From positions 1 to 64,000 of the forward strand of contig NZ_BOPA01000014.1 of NCBI RefSeq assembly GCF_016863515.1: a DNA stretch of 64,000 nt, given 5' to 3'. The position numbers and the translations under genes were made by a program. The notes beneath the pieces were generated by a model that had not been told where the DNA came from, made no database searches, and worked only from the letters and a program-made list of their open reading frames with translations. Positions 19,601-32,545 of this stretch are shown in pieces. How positions within the stretch are numbered: the stretch's first letter is position 1; every line of letters begins with the position of its first letter. The stretch is from Micromonospora gifhornensis. GTDB taxonomy: Bacteria > Actinomycetota > Actinomycetes > Mycobacteriales > Micromonosporaceae.

Positions 19601-20791
19601 TCAGCGGGTCTCGGTCAGTGGCTCGACCGGAATGCGCGCATACACCCGGTAGCCGCCGCCGGCGCGGGCCCCGGTCCGCAGGACACCACCGTAGAGGGCG
19701 ACCCGCTCACGCATCCCCACCAGGCCGTGCCCGACCCGCTGGCGGTCCGGTGACGGCCCTCGACCGGTGTCGGTGATCTCCACTTCGACGGCGTCGTCGG
19801 GGTAGCTGACGCGTACCTGCGCGGTGGCCCGGCCGGCGTGTTTGAGGGCGTTGGTCAGCGCTTCCTGCACGATCCGGTACACGGTCAACGCCACGCCCTG
19901 CTCCACCGGCCCCGGCGTGCCGGTCACCGCGAAGGTCACCGGCAGACCGGCCTCGCGGACCTGTTCGACGAGCGTCTCGATGCCGGCGAGCCCGGGCTGG
20001 GGGGCCAGGTCGGCGGCCGGCTCCGCCTCGGTGCGCAGCACGTCCAGCAGCCGTCGCAGCTCCCGAAGGGTGGCCCGGCTGGTTTCCTCGATGGTGGCGA
20101 CCGCCTCGTCTGCGGCTCTGGGATCGCGGGGCAGCACCCGCCGGACCCCGGTGGCAAGCACCCCCATCACGCTGACGTGGTGGGCCACCACGTCGTGCAG
20201 TTCCCGGGCGATGCGTCGCCGCTCGTCGGCCACCGCCTGTTCGGCGAGGGCACGCTGGTTGGCCTCGGCGACCCGGGCCCGTTCCCGTAGCGCCGCCGTG
20301 GTGGACCGGCGGGCGTGCACCGTACGACCCACGGAGAACGACACGATCCCGACCAGCAGGTTGTTCGCCACCACGTACGCCGCGCCGACCTGCGGCAGGC
20401 CCTCGGAGGGCAGCATGGGCGCCAGCACCGCCACCGGCACCCACAGCGCCACCGCGGTCGCCACCGCCGGGCGTATCGGCTGGCATGCGGCCACGGTGTA
20501 GGTGAGCACGACCAGGGTGAGGCCCTGGGTGGTCGGCACCACCTCGATCACGACCGGCAGGGCCAGCGATGCCAGCGCGGCCAGCACGGCGAGCCACGGC
20601 GCGATCCGACGCAACAGCACGGGGCTGGCACAGAGCAGGCTCCAGCCCAGCGCCTCCGGCAGCGACCGCGGCCAGAACTCCCGCGGGGACAGCAGGGTGA
20701 ACAGCACCTCACCGAGCACCAGCCCGACGGTCAACAACGCGTCGCCGGCCAGCGGGCGTGCCCGTAGCCACTGCCTCAGCTGCCTACCCAT
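19601..20791 (-). CDS. Sensor histidine kinase (DesK/NarL-partner type)
   Basis: This 396-residue membrane kinase has an N-terminal block of 4-5 hydrophobic helices (about residues 15-160) and almost no extracellular loop. It probably senses membrane state or a membrane-embedded signal. A coiled coil leads to the HisKA_3 box RRIARELHDVVAHHVSVMGV, with the phospho-accepting His in ELHD. An HATPase domain follows, with DTGRGPS and GHGLVGMRERV. A Gly-rich C-terminus ends it. It precedes its response regulator by 26 bases. Confidence 0.9.
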   Translation of the reverse strand: MGRQLRQWLRARPLAGDALLTVGLVLGEVLFTLLSPREFWPRSLPEALGWSLLCASPVLLRRIAPWLAVLAALASLALPVVIEVVPTTQGLTLVVLTYTVAACQPIRPAVATAVALWVPVAVLAPMLPSEGLPQVGAAYVVANNLLVGIVSFSVGRTVHARRSTTAALRERARVAEANQRALAEQAVADERRRIARELHDVVAHHVSVMGVLATGVRRVLPRDPRAADEAVATIEETSRATLRELRRLLDVLRTEAEPAADLAPQPGLAGIETLVEQVREAGLPVTFAVTGTPGPVEQGVALTVYRIVQEALTNALKHAGRATAQVRVSYPDDAVEVEITDTGRGPSPDRQRVGHGLVGMRERVALYGGVLRTGARAGGGYRVYARIPVEPLTETR

Positions 20792-20867
20792 GCCACGACG
20801 CTAGCCGCCCCAGCCGATAAAAGATCATCTCGGCTGGTGAACTGCCTCTCCTTCCTGAGGAGGAGAG

Positions 20868-21782
20868 CTACTCGTCCGCACCCGGCGTGGCGGGGCGGGT
20901 GCGGGCGTCACGCAGCGGATCCGCGCCGGGCAGATGCTCGGGGAAGGGCGGCGGGGTGCCGCCGTAGCTCGGGCAGAGCGCCTGGTGGCTGCACCAGTCG
21001 CAGAGTCGGCTCGGCCGGGGCCGGAAGTCCTGAGCGGCGGTGGCCTGCTCGATCGCCCGCCACAGCGCCACCACCGTGCGTTCGAAGCGCACCAACTCCT
21101 CGGCGTCCGGGGTGTAGTCGCACACCTCGGTGTCGCGCAGGTAGAGCAGCCGCAACACCCGGGGCACCACGCCGCGGGTGCGCCACAGCACCAGCGCGTA
21201 GAACTTGAGCTGGAACAACGCCCGCGCCTCGAACGCCTCGCGTGGCGCACCACCGGTCTTGTAGTCCACCACCCGCAGCGCGCCGTCGGGTGCCACGTCG
21301 AGTCGGTCGAGGTAGCCGCGGATGAGCAACTCCTCGTCGATCACGGCGGAGATCAGGCTCTCCCGCTCGGCCGGCTCCAGTCGGCGCGGATCCTCCACCG
21401 CGAAGTAGCCCTCCAGCAGGGCCGCCGCCGAACGCAGGAACTCGACCGCGTCGACCGTGCCGTCGTCGGCGAACAGCCCGGCCAGCTCCGGCTGCTCGGT
21501 GACCAGCCGGTCCCACTGCGGGGCGACGAGGTCACCGGCCGCCTGCGGGGTGCGCCCGGCCGCCGGCAGGTCGAACAACCGCTCCAGCACCGCGTGCACA
21601 AGCGTGCCGCGCGCCTGCTCGACCGTGGGCCGCTCGGGCAGCCGGTCGATGCTGCGGAACCGGTAGAGCAGCGGACAGGTCTTGAAATCCGCGGCGCGTG
21701 AGGGTGACAGCGAGGCCCGCACCGTTTGTGGCAACGGGGTCGAGGTCGGAGCCTGCTGGGCGATCACCGGATCCGCGGTCAT
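20868..21782 (-). CDS. RecB-like PD-(D/E)XK nuclease family protein
   Basis: The 304-residue protein (start ATG 21782, MTADPVIAQQ) has the AddB/RecB nuclease-domain layout. It begins SLSPSRAADFKTCPLLYRF, then RGTLVHAVLERLF, and the catalytic Asp...Tyr-Lys motif is in RVVDYKTG. The Cys near the N-terminus (TCP) and CDWCSHQALCPSY at the C-terminus look like the four cysteines that hold a 4Fe-4S cluster in such nucleases. It is about the size of Rv2119, which lies near the mycobacterial proteasome genes. Frame is open upstream, but the longer start gives no family sequence. Confidence 0.9.
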   Translation of the reverse strand: MTADPVIAQQAPTSTPLPQTVRASLSPSRAADFKTCPLLYRFRSIDRLPERPTVEQARGTLVHAVLERLFDLPAAGRTPQAAGDLVAPQWDRLVTEQPELAGLFADDGTVDAVEFLRSAAALLEGYFAVEDPRRLEPAERESLISAVIDEELLIRGYLDRLDVAPDGALRVVDYKTGGAPREAFEARALFQLKFYALVLWRTRGVVPRVLRLLYLRDTEVCDYTPDAEELVRFERTVVALWRAIEQATAAQDFRPRPSRLCDWCSHQALCPSYGGTPPPFPEHLPGADPLRDARTRPATPGADE

Positions 21783-21864
21783 GCCGTGGAAGACTAGGGC
21801 ACCGGTACGACAGGGCGGCCGCCGCCGCACCGAAGGTGATCTCCCGCCGCGTAGCATCGGCTCG

Positions 21865-24023
<2,159 letters not shown>

Positions 24024-24095
24024 CGGCGGAATGGGGCGGCTGGCAGTGAACGGGCGGAGCCTGGACGCGGGTTGGCGGTGGCCGGGGGTGGCCGC

Positions 24096-24668
24096 ATGAG
24101 TCGGCCCGGTTTCGGCGGCGGTGACCTGCCGGCGGTCTTCCCCGACTGGTCGCCCTACACCGACCTCGAATCGGCGGCGCGGGCCTACCTGCGTGACCCG
24201 GACGTCGCGCTGGAGGCGCTCGGCGGCGTGCTGCGGGGGGCCTCGGTGCTCGGCTTCACCCTGGAACGCTTCGTCAACGAGGTGAACGGGGTGTGGCAGG
24301 AGGTCGTCGTCTGCGACGGCAGCCGGCTGGTGCTCTGGCACGGCGAGGACGTGCCGCCGGGGGAGGGCCCGCCCGGGTCGATGACCTCGTCGCTGCGGGT
24401 GGTGCCGGTCTCCTCGGTCACCGAGGTCGGCTGCCGCCGTCGGCTGTTCCGGCACGACAACGGCGAGATCCGGGTCGACAGCATCGACGTGTACCTGCTG
24501 CTCACCTCGCTCGACGAGACCCCGCCGAGCGAGGAGAGCGTCGGCGGGCCACGCCACGACGCGCTGCGCTTCGGCAAGACCCTCGACGACGGTGGCGCCG
24601 GGCAGATCGCCCGCCTGGAGGAGTTCGCCCGGCTGGTCGCCTCGGTGGTCGGTCGCCCGCTGCTGTGA
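24096..24668 (+). CDS. Conserved hypothetical protein of the arc/mpa neighbourhood
   Basis: I do not recognise a named family. From ATG 24096 it has 190 residues, soluble, without a signal or membrane segment. Features are an aromatic N-terminal [20 protein letters not shown], an Arg-rich [20 protein letters not shown], and an acidic loop (DETPPSEES). The start is chosen because GGGGGTGG precedes it; an in-frame start 8 codons upstream is possible. Two 25-base direct repeats follow its stop. Confidence 0.65.
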   Translation: MSRPGFGGGDLPAVFPDWSPYTDLESAARAYLRDPDVALEALGGVLRGASVLGFTLERFVNEVNGVWQEVVVCDGSRLVLWHGEDVPPGEGPPGSMTSSLRVVPVSSVTEVGCRRRLFRHDNGEIRVDSIDVYLLLTSLDETPPSEESVGGPRHDALRFGKTLDDGGAGQIARLEEFARLVASVVGRPLL

Positions 24669-24720
24669 GTGGTCGGCCGCCCGGCTGCGGTCAGCGGTCG
24701 GCCGCCCGGCTGCGGTGAGC
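24646..24720 (+). repeat. Three tandem 24-25-base units at a gene end
   Basis: GGTCGGCCGCCCGGCTGCGG recurs at 24671 and 24696, with 24 of 25 bases identical over each unit. A diverged third unit begins near 24647 and encodes the last codons of the preceding gene, including its stop. The array lies between convergent genes. Confidence 0.7.
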
Positions 24721-24734
24721 GCGGGGAGGTGGCG

Positions 24735-25043
24735 TCAGTCCTCGGCGTCGGGGCCGGCCACCTCGACGCCGTCGCTGGCGCGGACGACGTGGATGCACTC
24801 GCCCGGGCACTCCCGCGCCGAGTCGATCACCTCGAGGCGCAGGTGTTCCGGTACGCCGACGCGGGCGCCCGGAGCCTGCTGGAGCTCACCGTCGGGGCCC
24901 TTGACGTACGCCAGGCCGTCGACGTCGAACTCGAAGACCTCGGGCGCGTACTGCACGCACAGCCCGTCGCCCGTGCACAGATCCTGGTCCACCCAGACCT
25001 GTACCTCGTCGGTCGCGACCTCGGCCACCGGTGCACCCCCCAT
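24735..25043 (-). CDS. Single-cluster ferredoxin
   Basis: This 102-residue electron carrier has [18 protein letters not shown] and a downstream CPGECIHV, giving the three- or four-Cys set (C-x5-C...C-x3-C) of 3Fe-4S or 4Fe-4S actinobacterial ferredoxins that serve P450s and other oxidases. The central Cys of the usual CxxCxxC is missing, favouring 3Fe-4S. ATG 25043 is chosen because it begins the conserved part; the frame is open 77 codons upstream. It is divergent from arc/mpa. The redox partner is not in this window. Confidence 0.85.
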   Translation of the reverse strand: MGGAPVAEVATDEVQVWVDQDLCTGDGLCVQYAPEVFEFDVDGLAYVKGPDGELQQAPGARVGVPEHLRLEVIDSARECPGECIHVVRASDGVEVAGPDAED

Positions 25044-25163
25044 GTTCTCGCGTCCCACCCCCCGACGGTACCCGAATGCCCGTACCCGCCCGCCAACCCA
25101 CCCTTGGCGATCAAGCTTCGGTGACGGGCGCGTTGCGGAGGACCGAATCGGGCTCATAGCGGC

Positions 25164-25169
25164 TAGTGT
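25164..25169 (+). promoter_or_regulatory. Possible -10 box (TAGTGT) of arc/mpa
   Basis: TAGTGT fits TANNNT and sits 38 bases before the GTG at 25207. The transcript would include the strong ribosome site GGGGAGG. Confidence 0.35.
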
Positions 25170-25206
25170 TAGGTCAGAACGTTCAAGCCCCCCGGGGAGG
25201 TGGGAC

Positions 25207-26988
25207 GTGGCACGCAGCGACGACGCGGACTCGCGCGCCGCACGGTGGGAGAAGGAGGCCCACGATCTCTCCACGCAGGTCGCGTTCCTTCAAGAGGAAC
25301 TCGCTCTGGTGCGGCGCAAGTTGACCGAAAGCCCCCGACACGTGCGGCAGCTCGAAGAGCGACTGTCCGCCACCCAGGCGCAGTTGGCGCGGCTGACCGA
25401 GAACAACGAACGGCTCGTGAGCACCCTCAAGGAGGCTCGCGCGCAGATCGTGACGCTCAAGGAGGAGATCGACCGGCTGGCCCAGCCACCAAGTGGCTAC
25501 GGCGTCTTCCTGGCCAGACACGACGACGGCACGGTGGATGTCTTCACCGGCGGGCGCAAGTTGCGCGTCGCCGTCTCGCCCTCGCTCGACGTGGGTGAAC
25601 TCCAGCGCGGCCAGGAGGTCCTGCTCAACGACGCGCTCAACATCGTGGACGCGTTCGGCTACGAGCGGGTCGGCGAGGTGGTCATGCTCAAGGAGATCCT
25701 GGCGGGCCCCGAAGGTGCGCCGGGTGACCGGGCACTCGTGGTCTCGCACTCCGACGAGGAACGGATCGTCCACCTGGCCGAGACCCTGATCGGCAGTGCG
25801 ATCCGGGCCGGCGACTCGCTCATGATCGAACCTCGCTCGGCGTACGCGTACGAGCGGATTCCCAAGAGCGAGGTCGAGGAGCTGGTGCTGGAGGAGGTGC
25901 CCGACGTCGACTACAGCGACATCGGTGGCCTGCACTCCCAGATCGAGCAGATCCGCGACGCGGTGGAACTGCCGTTCCTGCACGCGGACCTGTTCCGCGA
26001 GCACCAGTTGCGTCCGCCGAAGGGCATCCTGCTCTACGGCCCGCCCGGCTGCGGCAAGACGCTGATCGCCAAGGCGGTCGCCAACTCGCTGGCGAAGAAG
26101 ATCGCCGAGCGGCGGGGCGAGGAGAAGCACACCAGCTTCTTCCTCAACATCAAGGGCCCGGAGCTGCTCAACAAGTACGTCGGCGAGACCGAGCGGCACA
26201 TCCGGCTGATTTTCCAGCGGGCTCGGGAGAAGGCCGGCGAGGGTACGCCGGTCATCGTCTTCTTCGACGAGATGGATTCGGTCTTCCGGACCCGTGGCTC
26301 GGGTGTCTCCTCCGACGTGGAGAACACCATCGTGCCGCAGCTGCTCAGCGAGATCGACGGCGTGGAGGGCCTGGAGAACGTCATCGTCATCGGCGCCTCC
26401 AACCGGGAAGACATGATCGACCCGGCGATCCTGCGTCCGGGGCGACTCGACGTCAAGATCAAGATTGAGCGTCCGGACGCCGAGGCGGCCAAGGACATCT
26501 TCTCCAAGTACATCCTCTCCGGCCTGCCGCTGCACGCCGACGACCTGGCCGAACACGGCGGAGACGCCCAGGCCACCGTCGCCGCCATGATCGACGCGGT
26601 GGTCCTGCGGATGTACTCCGAGACGGAGGAGAACCGCTTCCTGGAAGTCACCTACGCCAACGGTGACAAGGAAGTCCTGTACTTCAAGGACTTCAACTCC
26701 GGCGCGATGATCCAGAACATCGTCGACCGGGGCAAGAAGATGGCCATCAAGGAGTTCCTCACCTCCGGCCGCAAGGGGCTGCGCCTGCAGCACCTGCTCG
26801 ACGCCTGCGTCGACGAGTTCCGCGAGAACGAGGACCTGCCCAACACCACGAACCCCGACGACTGGGCCCGCATCTCCGGCAAGAAGGGCGAGCGGATCGT
26901 CTACATCCGTACGCTCGTCTCCGGTGGCAAGGGCACCGAGGCCGGTCGCTCCATCGAGACCGCCAGCAACACCGGCCAGTACCTCTGA
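25207..26988 (+). CDS. arc: Proteasome-activating AAA ATPase (ARC/Mpa)
   Basis: This hexameric ATPase recognises pupylated proteins, unfolds them and threads them into the 20S proteasome. The 593 residues show an N-terminal coiled coil (about 15-90) that binds Pup. OB-fold domains lie at about 95-240. One AAA module follows, with Walker A GPPGCGKT (278-285), Walker [11 protein letters not shown], and [19 protein letters not shown]. The C-terminus is GQYL, the Tyr-containing tail that docks into the proteasome. GTG 25207 is preferred because GGGGAGG lies 8-13 bases upstream and the N-terminus MARSDDAD matches the family. A strong terminator follows. Confidence 0.97.
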   Translation: MARSDDADSRAARWEKEAHDLSTQVAFLQEELALVRRKLTESPRHVRQLEERLSATQAQLARLTENNERLVSTLKEARAQIVTLKEEIDRLAQPPSGYGVFLARHDDGTVDVFTGGRKLRVAVSPSLDVGELQRGQEVLLNDALNIVDAFGYERVGEVVMLKEILAGPEGAPGDRALVVSHSDEERIVHLAETLIGSAIRAGDSLMIEPRSAYAYERIPKSEVEELVLEEVPDVDYSDIGGLHSQIEQIRDAVELPFLHADLFREHQLRPPKGILLYGPPGCGKTLIAKAVANSLAKKIAERRGEEKHTSFFLNIKGPELLNKYVGETERHIRLIFQRAREKAGEGTPVIVFFDEMDSVFRTRGSGVSSDVENTIVPQLLSEIDGVEGLENVIVIGASNREDMIDPAILRPGRLDVKIKIERPDAEAAKDIFSKYILSGLPLHADDLAEHGGDAQATVAAMIDAVVLRMYSETEENRFLEVTYANGDKEVLYFKDFNSGAMIQNIVDRGKKMAIKEFLTSGRKGLRLQHLLDACVDEFRENEDLPNTTNPDDWARISGKKGERIVYIRTLVSGGKGTEAGRSIETASNTGQYL

Positions 26989-26997
26989 CCGCTACCC

Positions 26998-27031
26998 GTA
27001 GGGCCCGTGACGCTGTCGTCACGGGCCCTAC
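26998..27031 (+). terminator. Intrinsic terminator after arc/mpa
   Basis: A perfect 15-bp stem (GTAGGGCCCGTGACG, 26998-27012 with 27017-27031) and a 4-base loop begin 10 bases after the arc stop. The tail (GTCTATGTG) is only moderately T-rich. Confidence 0.8.
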
Positions 27032-27119
27032 GTCTATGTGTGGCCCCGCGCCACGGCCCGCACAGATCGGGCGTCAGCGCTAGACTCCGGACAACCCTCC
27101 TCGTATGCAAGGATTTCGC

Positions 27120-29093
27120 GTGCCCGCCGAGCAGCGCACCGTGGCCCCGCCGATCGTCCCGAGTCTGACCGCCAGCCCTGGCAAGCCGTACCGTCGACGC
27201 AATCTCGCCGTGCTGGCCGCCCTGCCGGCGGCCTGGCTGCTGCCGCTCGCCGCGGTCGCCCTCGACGCCCGCTGGGTATTGCCCCCACTGGTGCTGCTCG
27301 CCACCGCGAGCCTGCTGCGCGGCGGCCGTACCCTGCTCGACCGGCTGTTGCTGGCCACCATCCTGCTGGTCTGCCTCACCACCGCGGCCGGTCTGATCTT
27401 CGCGGTCTGGCCCTGGGGGATGAACCCGGTGGCGGTCAGCGGCACCGCCCTCACCGCCCTCGTGCTGACCGCCCTGATCACCGGACGGCGTCCCATCCTG
27501 CCGCGCCCGGCCTGGGCCGACCTGCTGCCCGTCATCGGCACCGCCGGGCTGCTCTGGTATCTCGCCCAACCCCTGCTGCGCGCCGGCGACCTGGGCGGTC
27601 GACTGAGCATCCTCAACCGCGGTGAGGACTACCTGCGGCACCTGAGCCTGGTCGACGTCATCGGTCGGCACGGCGGCTACCTCTTCGTCGACCCCGCCGC
27701 CGTCCGCGACGACCTGTTCTCCGCACTCGTGCACTACCCGCAGGGCTGGCACCTGCTCGTCGCCCTGCTCGACGGCCACCGCACCCCGCCCGGCGGTGGG
27801 CCGGCCGGCGCGGCCGCCGTGGAGCCGTTCCTCTGGTGGAACTTCGCCACCTTCGGGCTGCTGGTCCTCGTCCTGCTCTGGGCCGCACAGCGGCTCCCCG
27901 GCCCGCTGCACCCACTGAGCCGCCTGGTGCTGACCGTCGTGGTCGGCGCACTCGTGCTCGGCAGCCAGATGCCCCGGATGCTGGTGTCCGGATACCCCAC
28001 CGAGACGCTCGGACTGACCCTCACCATCGTGCTCGCCGCGCTCGTCGCCCGGCCGGTGGCCGCGCCCCGGGAACACTTCCTGCTGCTCGGTGCCCTGCTC
28101 GTCGGCATCGGCTACACCTACTACCTGTTCCTGCCCGCCGCCGTCATCCTCGTCCTCGGGGCGCTGCTGGCACGGCGGCGCGAAGTACGCCGACTGCCCG
28201 GCACCACGCTCGTCGTCGGCCTGGCCACCGCCGTGCTCGCCCCGGTGCCGATCCTGCTCGGCGTGCTCCGTGCCAACCAGACCGAGTCGCTGGCCGCCAC
28301 CGTCGGGCCGGACCTGACCGAGACCTGGCTCGCCCTCGGCGGCCTCGGCGTGTTCGTGGTGCCCGCCCTGCTGGTGCACGCGGTACGGCGCGGGCGGGCC
28401 GATCCGGCCTGGCGGCGCTGGCTGTTCGCGCTGCTGGTAAGCGTGGCGCTCACCCTGGCCATCGGTCAGGCCAGCATCAGCGTCGGTGGTCAGGCCGGCT
28501 ACTACTTCAACAAGGCCGGTCACCTCACCACCGTGCTGCTCATCATCGGCACCGCCGCGGTGGTGCGGCTGCTGCCGGTGCCGACCCGGGGCCGCCCGGC
28601 GCGTAGGGCCGTGGCCGGTCTCACCGCCGTCACGGTCGCCGTCGCCACCGTCTGGTTCGCCGGGGTCACCGGCGGGCAGAGCAGCCTGCTCGTGGTCACC
28701 CCGCAGAGCTGGGCGCAGCGCTGGATCCACCAGGACGTCGACCGACCCGGCCGGGCCGCCGCCGTGTGCGAGCAGGTCCACCAGCGCTATCCGGCCGTCG
28801 ACGGCGTCACCACGCTCATCCTCGACCGTCGGCCGTACCAGTCCTACCTGGCCAACATCTGCGTCTCCACGATGCAGGGCACCACCGCCCGGACCGAGGC
28901 CGGCATCTACGAGATGGTCTTCACCGAACCGGGCCGGACCTGGCAGATGCTGCACCGCGTGCCCGGTGAGATCCGGCTGGTGGTGGTCACCGACGGGGCC
29001 CGGGTACGGACCAACAGGATCCTGCGGGCCGTGCCTGAGCTGGCCGACCGGGTGCACATGGAGACGATGATCATTGATGATCCGCCGAGCTGA
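27120..29093 (+). CDS. Large polytopic membrane protein, GT-C-like
   Basis: This protein of about 657 residues has 12-14 hydrophobic helices and a soluble C-terminal region of about 130 residues. The layout resembles membrane-embedded GT-C glycosyltransferases, but I see no certain catalytic motif, only acidic loops such as [16 protein letters not shown] -10 box (TAGACT, 27081-27086) gives a short leader. GTG 27120 is chosen because AAGGA lies 7 bases upstream; the ATG at 27105 is an alternative that adds 5 residues. It sits between arc/mpa and dop, so co-regulation with protein turnover is possible but unproven. Confidence 0.68.
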   Translation: MPAEQRTVAPPIVPSLTASPGKPYRRRNLAVLAALPAAWLLPLAAVALDARWVLPPLVLLATASLLRGGRTLLDRLLLATILLVCLTTAAGLIFAVWPWGMNPVAVSGTALTALVLTALITGRRPILPRPAWADLLPVIGTAGLLWYLAQPLLRAGDLGGRLSILNRGEDYLRHLSLVDVIGRHGGYLFVDPAAVRDDLFSALVHYPQGWHLLVALLDGHRTPPGGGPAGAAAVEPFLWWNFATFGLLVLVLLWAAQRLPGPLHPLSRLVLTVVVGALVLGSQMPRMLVSGYPTETLGLTLTIVLAALVARPVAAPREHFLLLGALLVGIGYTYYLFLPAAVILVLGALLARRREVRRLPGTTLVVGLATAVLAPVPILLGVLRANQTESLAATVGPDLTETWLALGGLGVFVVPALLVHAVRRGRADPAWRRWLFALLVSVALTLAIGQASISVGGQAGYYFNKAGHLTTVLLIIGTAAVVRLLPVPTRGRPARRAVAGLTAVTVAVATVWFAGVTGGQSSLLVVTPQSWAQRWIHQDVDRPGRAAAVCEQVHQRYPAVDGVTTLILDRRPYQSYLANICVSTMQGTTARTEAGIYEMVFTEPGRTWQMLHRVPGEIRLVVVTDGARVRTNRILRAVPELADRVHMETMIIDDPPS

Positions 29094-29203
29094 TCCGCGC
29101 GACTTGCGACGCACCGACCACCACGGCAGGCCCCCGTGCGCTCACATGCCGACTACGCTCGACTGTGACGGGGATCGGTCGGGCAAGCGAAGCGGGTAGG
29201 TCG

Positions 29204-30721
29204 ATGAGCGTAAGACGGATCATGGGCACCGAAGTCGAGTACGGCATCTCCGTGCCCGGTCAGGCCGGGGCCAACCCGATGGTCACCTCGTCCCAGGTGG
29301 TGAACGCCTACGGCGCCCGCCCGGAACTGAACCGGGGCGGTCGGGCGCGCTGGGACTACGAGGAGGAATCGCCACTGCGCGACGCCCGGGGCTTCACCTA
29401 CTCCGGCGCGGTGTACGACCCGGCCGAGGCGCTCGCCGACGATGATCTCGGGCTGGCCAACGTCATTCTCACCAACGGCGCTCGGCTCTACGTGGACCAC
29501 GCCCACCCCGAATACTCCACTCCGGAGGTCACCAACCCGCGTGACGTGGTCCGCTGGGACAAGGCGGGGGAGCGGGTGATGGCGGAGGCGGCGCGTCGGG
29601 CCGCCACCATTCCCGGCACCGCACCGATCCACCTCTACAAGAACAACACCGACAACAAGGGCGCCAGCTACGGCGCCCACGAGAACTACCTGATGCGCCG
29701 GCAGACGCCGTTCGCCGACATCGTGGCGTACCTGACCCCGTTCTTCGTGACCCGTCAGATCGTCTGCGGCGCCGGTCGGGTCGGCATCGGGCAGGACGGC
29801 GGCCAGAACGGCTTCCAGATCTCCCAGCGTGCCGACTTCTTCGAGGTCGAGGTGGGGCTGGAGACCACACTGAAGCGGCCGATCATCAACACCCGGGACG
29901 AGCCGCACGCCGACGCCGACAAGTACCGCCGGCTGCACGTCATCATCGGCGACGCCAACCTCTCGGAGATCTCCACGTACCTCAAGGTCGGCACCACCGC
30001 GCTGATCCTGACGATGATCGAGGAGAAGGCGCTCGGCTCGGACCTCGGCATCGCCGACCCGGTCGGTGAACTGCGCGCCGTCAGCCACGACCCGTCGCTG
30101 ACCCACCGGATGCGGTTGCGCGACGGCCGTCGGCTCACCGCGCTGGACGTGCAGTGGGCCTACCTGGAGCGGGTACGCGCCTTCGTCGAGGACCGCTACG
30201 GCAGCGACGTCGACGAGCAGACCGCCGACGTGCTGGACCGCTGGGAGTCCGTGCTGGACCGTCTCGGCCGCGACGTGATGCTCTGCGCCGACGAACTCGA
30301 CTGGGTGGCCAAGCTGCGGTTGCTGGAGGGCTACCGGGAGCGGGAGAAGCTCGCCTGGGGTTCGCACAAGCTGCAACTGGTCGACCTGCAGTACTCCGAC
30401 GTACGGCCGGAGAAGGGGCTCTACCACCGGCTGGTCTCCCGGGGCGCGATGAAGACGCTGCTCAGCGACGAGGAGAGCCGCTCGGCGATGACCCAGCCGC
30501 CGGAGGACACCCGCGCCTACTTCCGGGGCCGCTGCCTGGCGCAGTACGCCTCCGAGGTGGTCGCCGCCAGCTGGGACTCGGTCATCTTCGACGTCGGCCG
30601 GGAGTCGCTGGTGCGGGTGCCGATGATGGAGCCGGAGCGCGGCACCAGGGCGCATGTCGGGGCGTTGTTCGACAGGTGCGCCAGCGCCAAGGACCTGCTG
30701 GAGAGCCTGACCGGCGGCTGA
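29204..30721 (+). CDS. dop: Depupylase / Pup deamidase
   Basis: Dop removes Pup from tagged proteins and deamidates a C-terminal Gln of Pup where one is present. The 505 residues start [19 protein letters not shown], the family N-terminus with the metal-binding Glu in GTEVEYG. The Dop-specific loop ([20 protein letters not shown], about residues 65-84) is absent from PafA and identifies this paralogue. Further ATP/Mg motifs are [18 protein letters not shown] and [22 protein letters not shown] 29204 matches homologues; a GTG at 29165 behind a -10 box (TACGCT) would add 13 residues. pup follows 110 bases downstream. Confidence 0.97.
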   Translation: MSVRRIMGTEVEYGISVPGQAGANPMVTSSQVVNAYGARPELNRGGRARWDYEEESPLRDARGFTYSGAVYDPAEALADDDLGLANVILTNGARLYVDHAHPEYSTPEVTNPRDVVRWDKAGERVMAEAARRAATIPGTAPIHLYKNNTDNKGASYGAHENYLMRRQTPFADIVAYLTPFFVTRQIVCGAGRVGIGQDGGQNGFQISQRADFFEVEVGLETTLKRPIINTRDEPHADADKYRRLHVIIGDANLSEISTYLKVGTTALILTMIEEKALGSDLGIADPVGELRAVSHDPSLTHRMRLRDGRRLTALDVQWAYLERVRAFVEDRYGSDVDEQTADVLDRWESVLDRLGRDVMLCADELDWVAKLRLLEGYREREKLAWGSHKLQLVDLQYSDVRPEKGLYHRLVSRGAMKTLLSDEESRSAMTQPPEDTRAYFRGRCLAQYASEVVAASWDSVIFDVGRESLVRVPMMEPERGTRAHVGALFDRCASAKDLLESLTGG

Positions 30722-30831
30722 GTGGCCGGTGGTCGGTTGTCGCCGCGTGCGGTTTCCATACCGGCGCGTGTGAGTGATTCGTCGCTCCCGCGAGGTAAGT
30801 TCATCGCAGGGAGATCGTGGAGGAGGCAACA

Positions 30832-31047
30832 GTGGCCACTCGTGACAGCGGCGGTCAGTCGCAGTCGGGCAAGTCCCGCCAGGGCGAAGAGGTCGAGGAC
30901 GTCACCGTCGAGGCGAACCCGGAGGTCGCCGAGCGGCACGCCGAGATCACCGAGGACGTCGACGACCTGCTCGACGAGATCGACTCCGTCCTTGAGGAGA
31001 ACGCCGAAGAGTTCGTGAGGGGGTATGTCCAGAAAGGGGGAGAGTGA
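30832..31047 (+). CDS. pup: Prokaryotic ubiquitin-like protein Pup, encoded with C-terminal Glu
   Basis: Pup is attached through its C-terminal Glu side chain to lysines of target proteins. The 71-residue product begins [11 protein letters not shown], matching Streptomyces Pup, and is acidic and mostly disordered. The coiled-coil-forming helix [20 protein letters not shown] is the ATPase-binding part. It ends YVQKGGE. The codon is GAG, so Glu is encoded rather than the Gln of many Pups. GTG 30832 is preferred over GTG 30817 because GGAGGAGG lies 6-13 bases before it. The next gene begins almost at its stop. Confidence 0.96.
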   Translation: MATRDSGGQSQSGKSRQGEEVEDVTVEANPEVAERHAEITEDVDDLLDEIDSVLEENAEEFVRGYVQKGGE

Positions 31048-31052
31048 GGCGT

Positions 31053-31723
31053 ATGTCCGATTCTCCGCCTGGGATGGACAAGACCTGCCCGCAGTGCCAG
31101 CGTTCGTTGCCGCGAACGGAGTTTCACCGTAACCGCCGCCGTGTGGACGGTCTTGCCTATTACTGCAAGGCGTGCGCGACCATCCGGTCGGAGGCCAGCC
31201 GACGCAAGCGTGGCGTTGCTCCGGCGCGACGATCGGCGGTACCGGTGGGACAGGGCCTGAAGTGGTGTCCCGACTGCGAGCGGATCAAGTCGCTGGACGA
31301 TTTTCCGAGCACCAGCCGGAAGGCCAGCGGCCGGCACAGCTACTGCAAGCCCTGCCACAACGCGCGAGGCAAGGAGACCGCTCAGCGGCTCTACGGTGGG
31401 ATCCGCGAGTACCACCTGCGGCGTCGCTACGGCATCGGGCAGGCGGAGTTCGACGAGCTGTTGGCCGAGCAGGGTGGGTTTGCGGGGTGTGCGGTGACCC
31501 CGATCCGGAACATGTGGACCACGATCATGCCACCGGGTGGGTGCGCGGGATACTCTGCTTCAACTGCAACGGTGGTCTTGGCCAGTTCCGTGACAGTCCT
31601 ACGAGGCTGGCCAGGGCCATCACGTATCTGAGAGGAACCACGTGGCAGCGGGTTTTGATCCATCCGGGCGTCTACCAGATGTGTTCACCAACGCGGGGAC
31701 GTCCTCCTTCACGTCGTTTCTGA
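31053..31723 (+). pseudogene. Endonuclease VII (HNH-type) gene with a frameshift
   Basis: Two overlapping frames make up one endonuclease VII domain protein. The first (31053 to about 31490) has two Cys-rich zinc motifs, CPQCQRSLP...YYCKAC and CPDCERIK...YCKPCHN, then RRRYGIGQAEFDELLAEQGG. The second (about 31487 to 31723) continues CGVCGDPDPEHVDHDHATG and [16 protein letters not shown], the catalytic His/Asp and zinc-binding part. A one-base deletion in the G-rich run near 31484-31490 would explain the break. The tail overlaps prcB by about 80 bases. The gene lies between pup and prcB as in Streptomyces. It may be a real inactivation, a programmed shift or a sequencing error. Confidence 0.8.
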
Positions 31724-32481
31724 GCAAGGTGGCCCCCGAGATGCTGCCCGGCCGCCGGCCACTGCCCCCGGGTATGGCCGCCGACCTGGCCCCACACGCC
31801 ACCACGATCGTGGCCATCTCCGCAGCCGGTGGCGTCGTGATGGCCGGCGACCGGCGGGCCACCATGGGCAACCTGATCGCCCAGCGGGACATCGAGAAGG
31901 TGCACCCGGCCGACGCGTACTCGCTGGTGGGCATCGCCGGCACCGCCGGCATCGGCATCGAGCTGATGCGACTGTTCCAGGTGGAGCTGGAGCACTACGA
32001 GAAGATCGAGGGCGCCATGCTCTCGCTCGACGGCAAGGCCAATCGCCTCGCCTCGATGATCCGGGGCAACCTCGGTGCCGCGATGCAGGGGCTGGCGGTG
32101 ATCCCGCTGTTCGCCGGGTTCGACCTGGCCGCCAAGGACCCGGCCCGAGCCGGTCGGATCTTCAGCTTCGACGTCACCGGCGGCCCCTACGAGGAGACCG
32201 GCTACGACGCGATCGGCTCGGGTTCGCTGTTCGCCCGGTCGGCGTTGAAGAAGCGGTTCCGGGCCGGCCTGTCGATCGACGACGCGGTGCGGTTGGCGGT
32301 GGAGGCGCTCTACGACGCCGCCGACGACGACACCGCCACCGGTGGCCCGGACCTGACCCGGCGGATCTACCCGGTGGTGATGACCGCGACGGCGGAGGGG
32401 ACGCACCGGCTGACCGACGCGGAGACGTCGGCGATCGCCGAGAGCGTCGTCGCCGGCCGGATGGAAAACCCGGGCGGCTGA
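31642..32481 (+). CDS. prcB: 20S proteasome beta subunit
   Basis: The beta subunit provides the proteolytic sites of the 20S core. The 279-residue precursor has a 53-residue propeptide. Autocleavage before Thr54 ([13 protein letters not shown]) exposes the N-terminal Thr nucleophile. Catalytic Lys and Asp-type residues lie in [10 protein letters not shown] and downstream. The rest follows the beta-type Ntn-hydrolase pattern, [20 protein letters not shown] and [17 protein letters not shown] 31642 has GAGAGGA 7 bases upstream. It overlaps the broken endonuclease gene and precedes prcA by 64 bases. Confidence 0.97.
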   Translation: MAAGFDPSGRLPDVFTNAGTSSFTSFLSKVAPEMLPGRRPLPPGMAADLAPHATTIVAISAAGGVVMAGDRRATMGNLIAQRDIEKVHPADAYSLVGIAGTAGIGIELMRLFQVELEHYEKIEGAMLSLDGKANRLASMIRGNLGAAMQGLAVIPLFAGFDLAAKDPARAGRIFSFDVTGGPYEETGYDAIGSGSLFARSALKKRFRAGLSIDDAVRLAVEALYDAADDDTATGGPDLTRRIYPVVMTATAEGTHRLTDAETSAIAESVVAGRMENPGG

Positions 32482-32545
32482 GCCGGTCCCGCAATCCCAC
32501 CTGATCGCAGTTGCCCAGCACAGCGCCTGAAGGAGAGCCGCCGCC

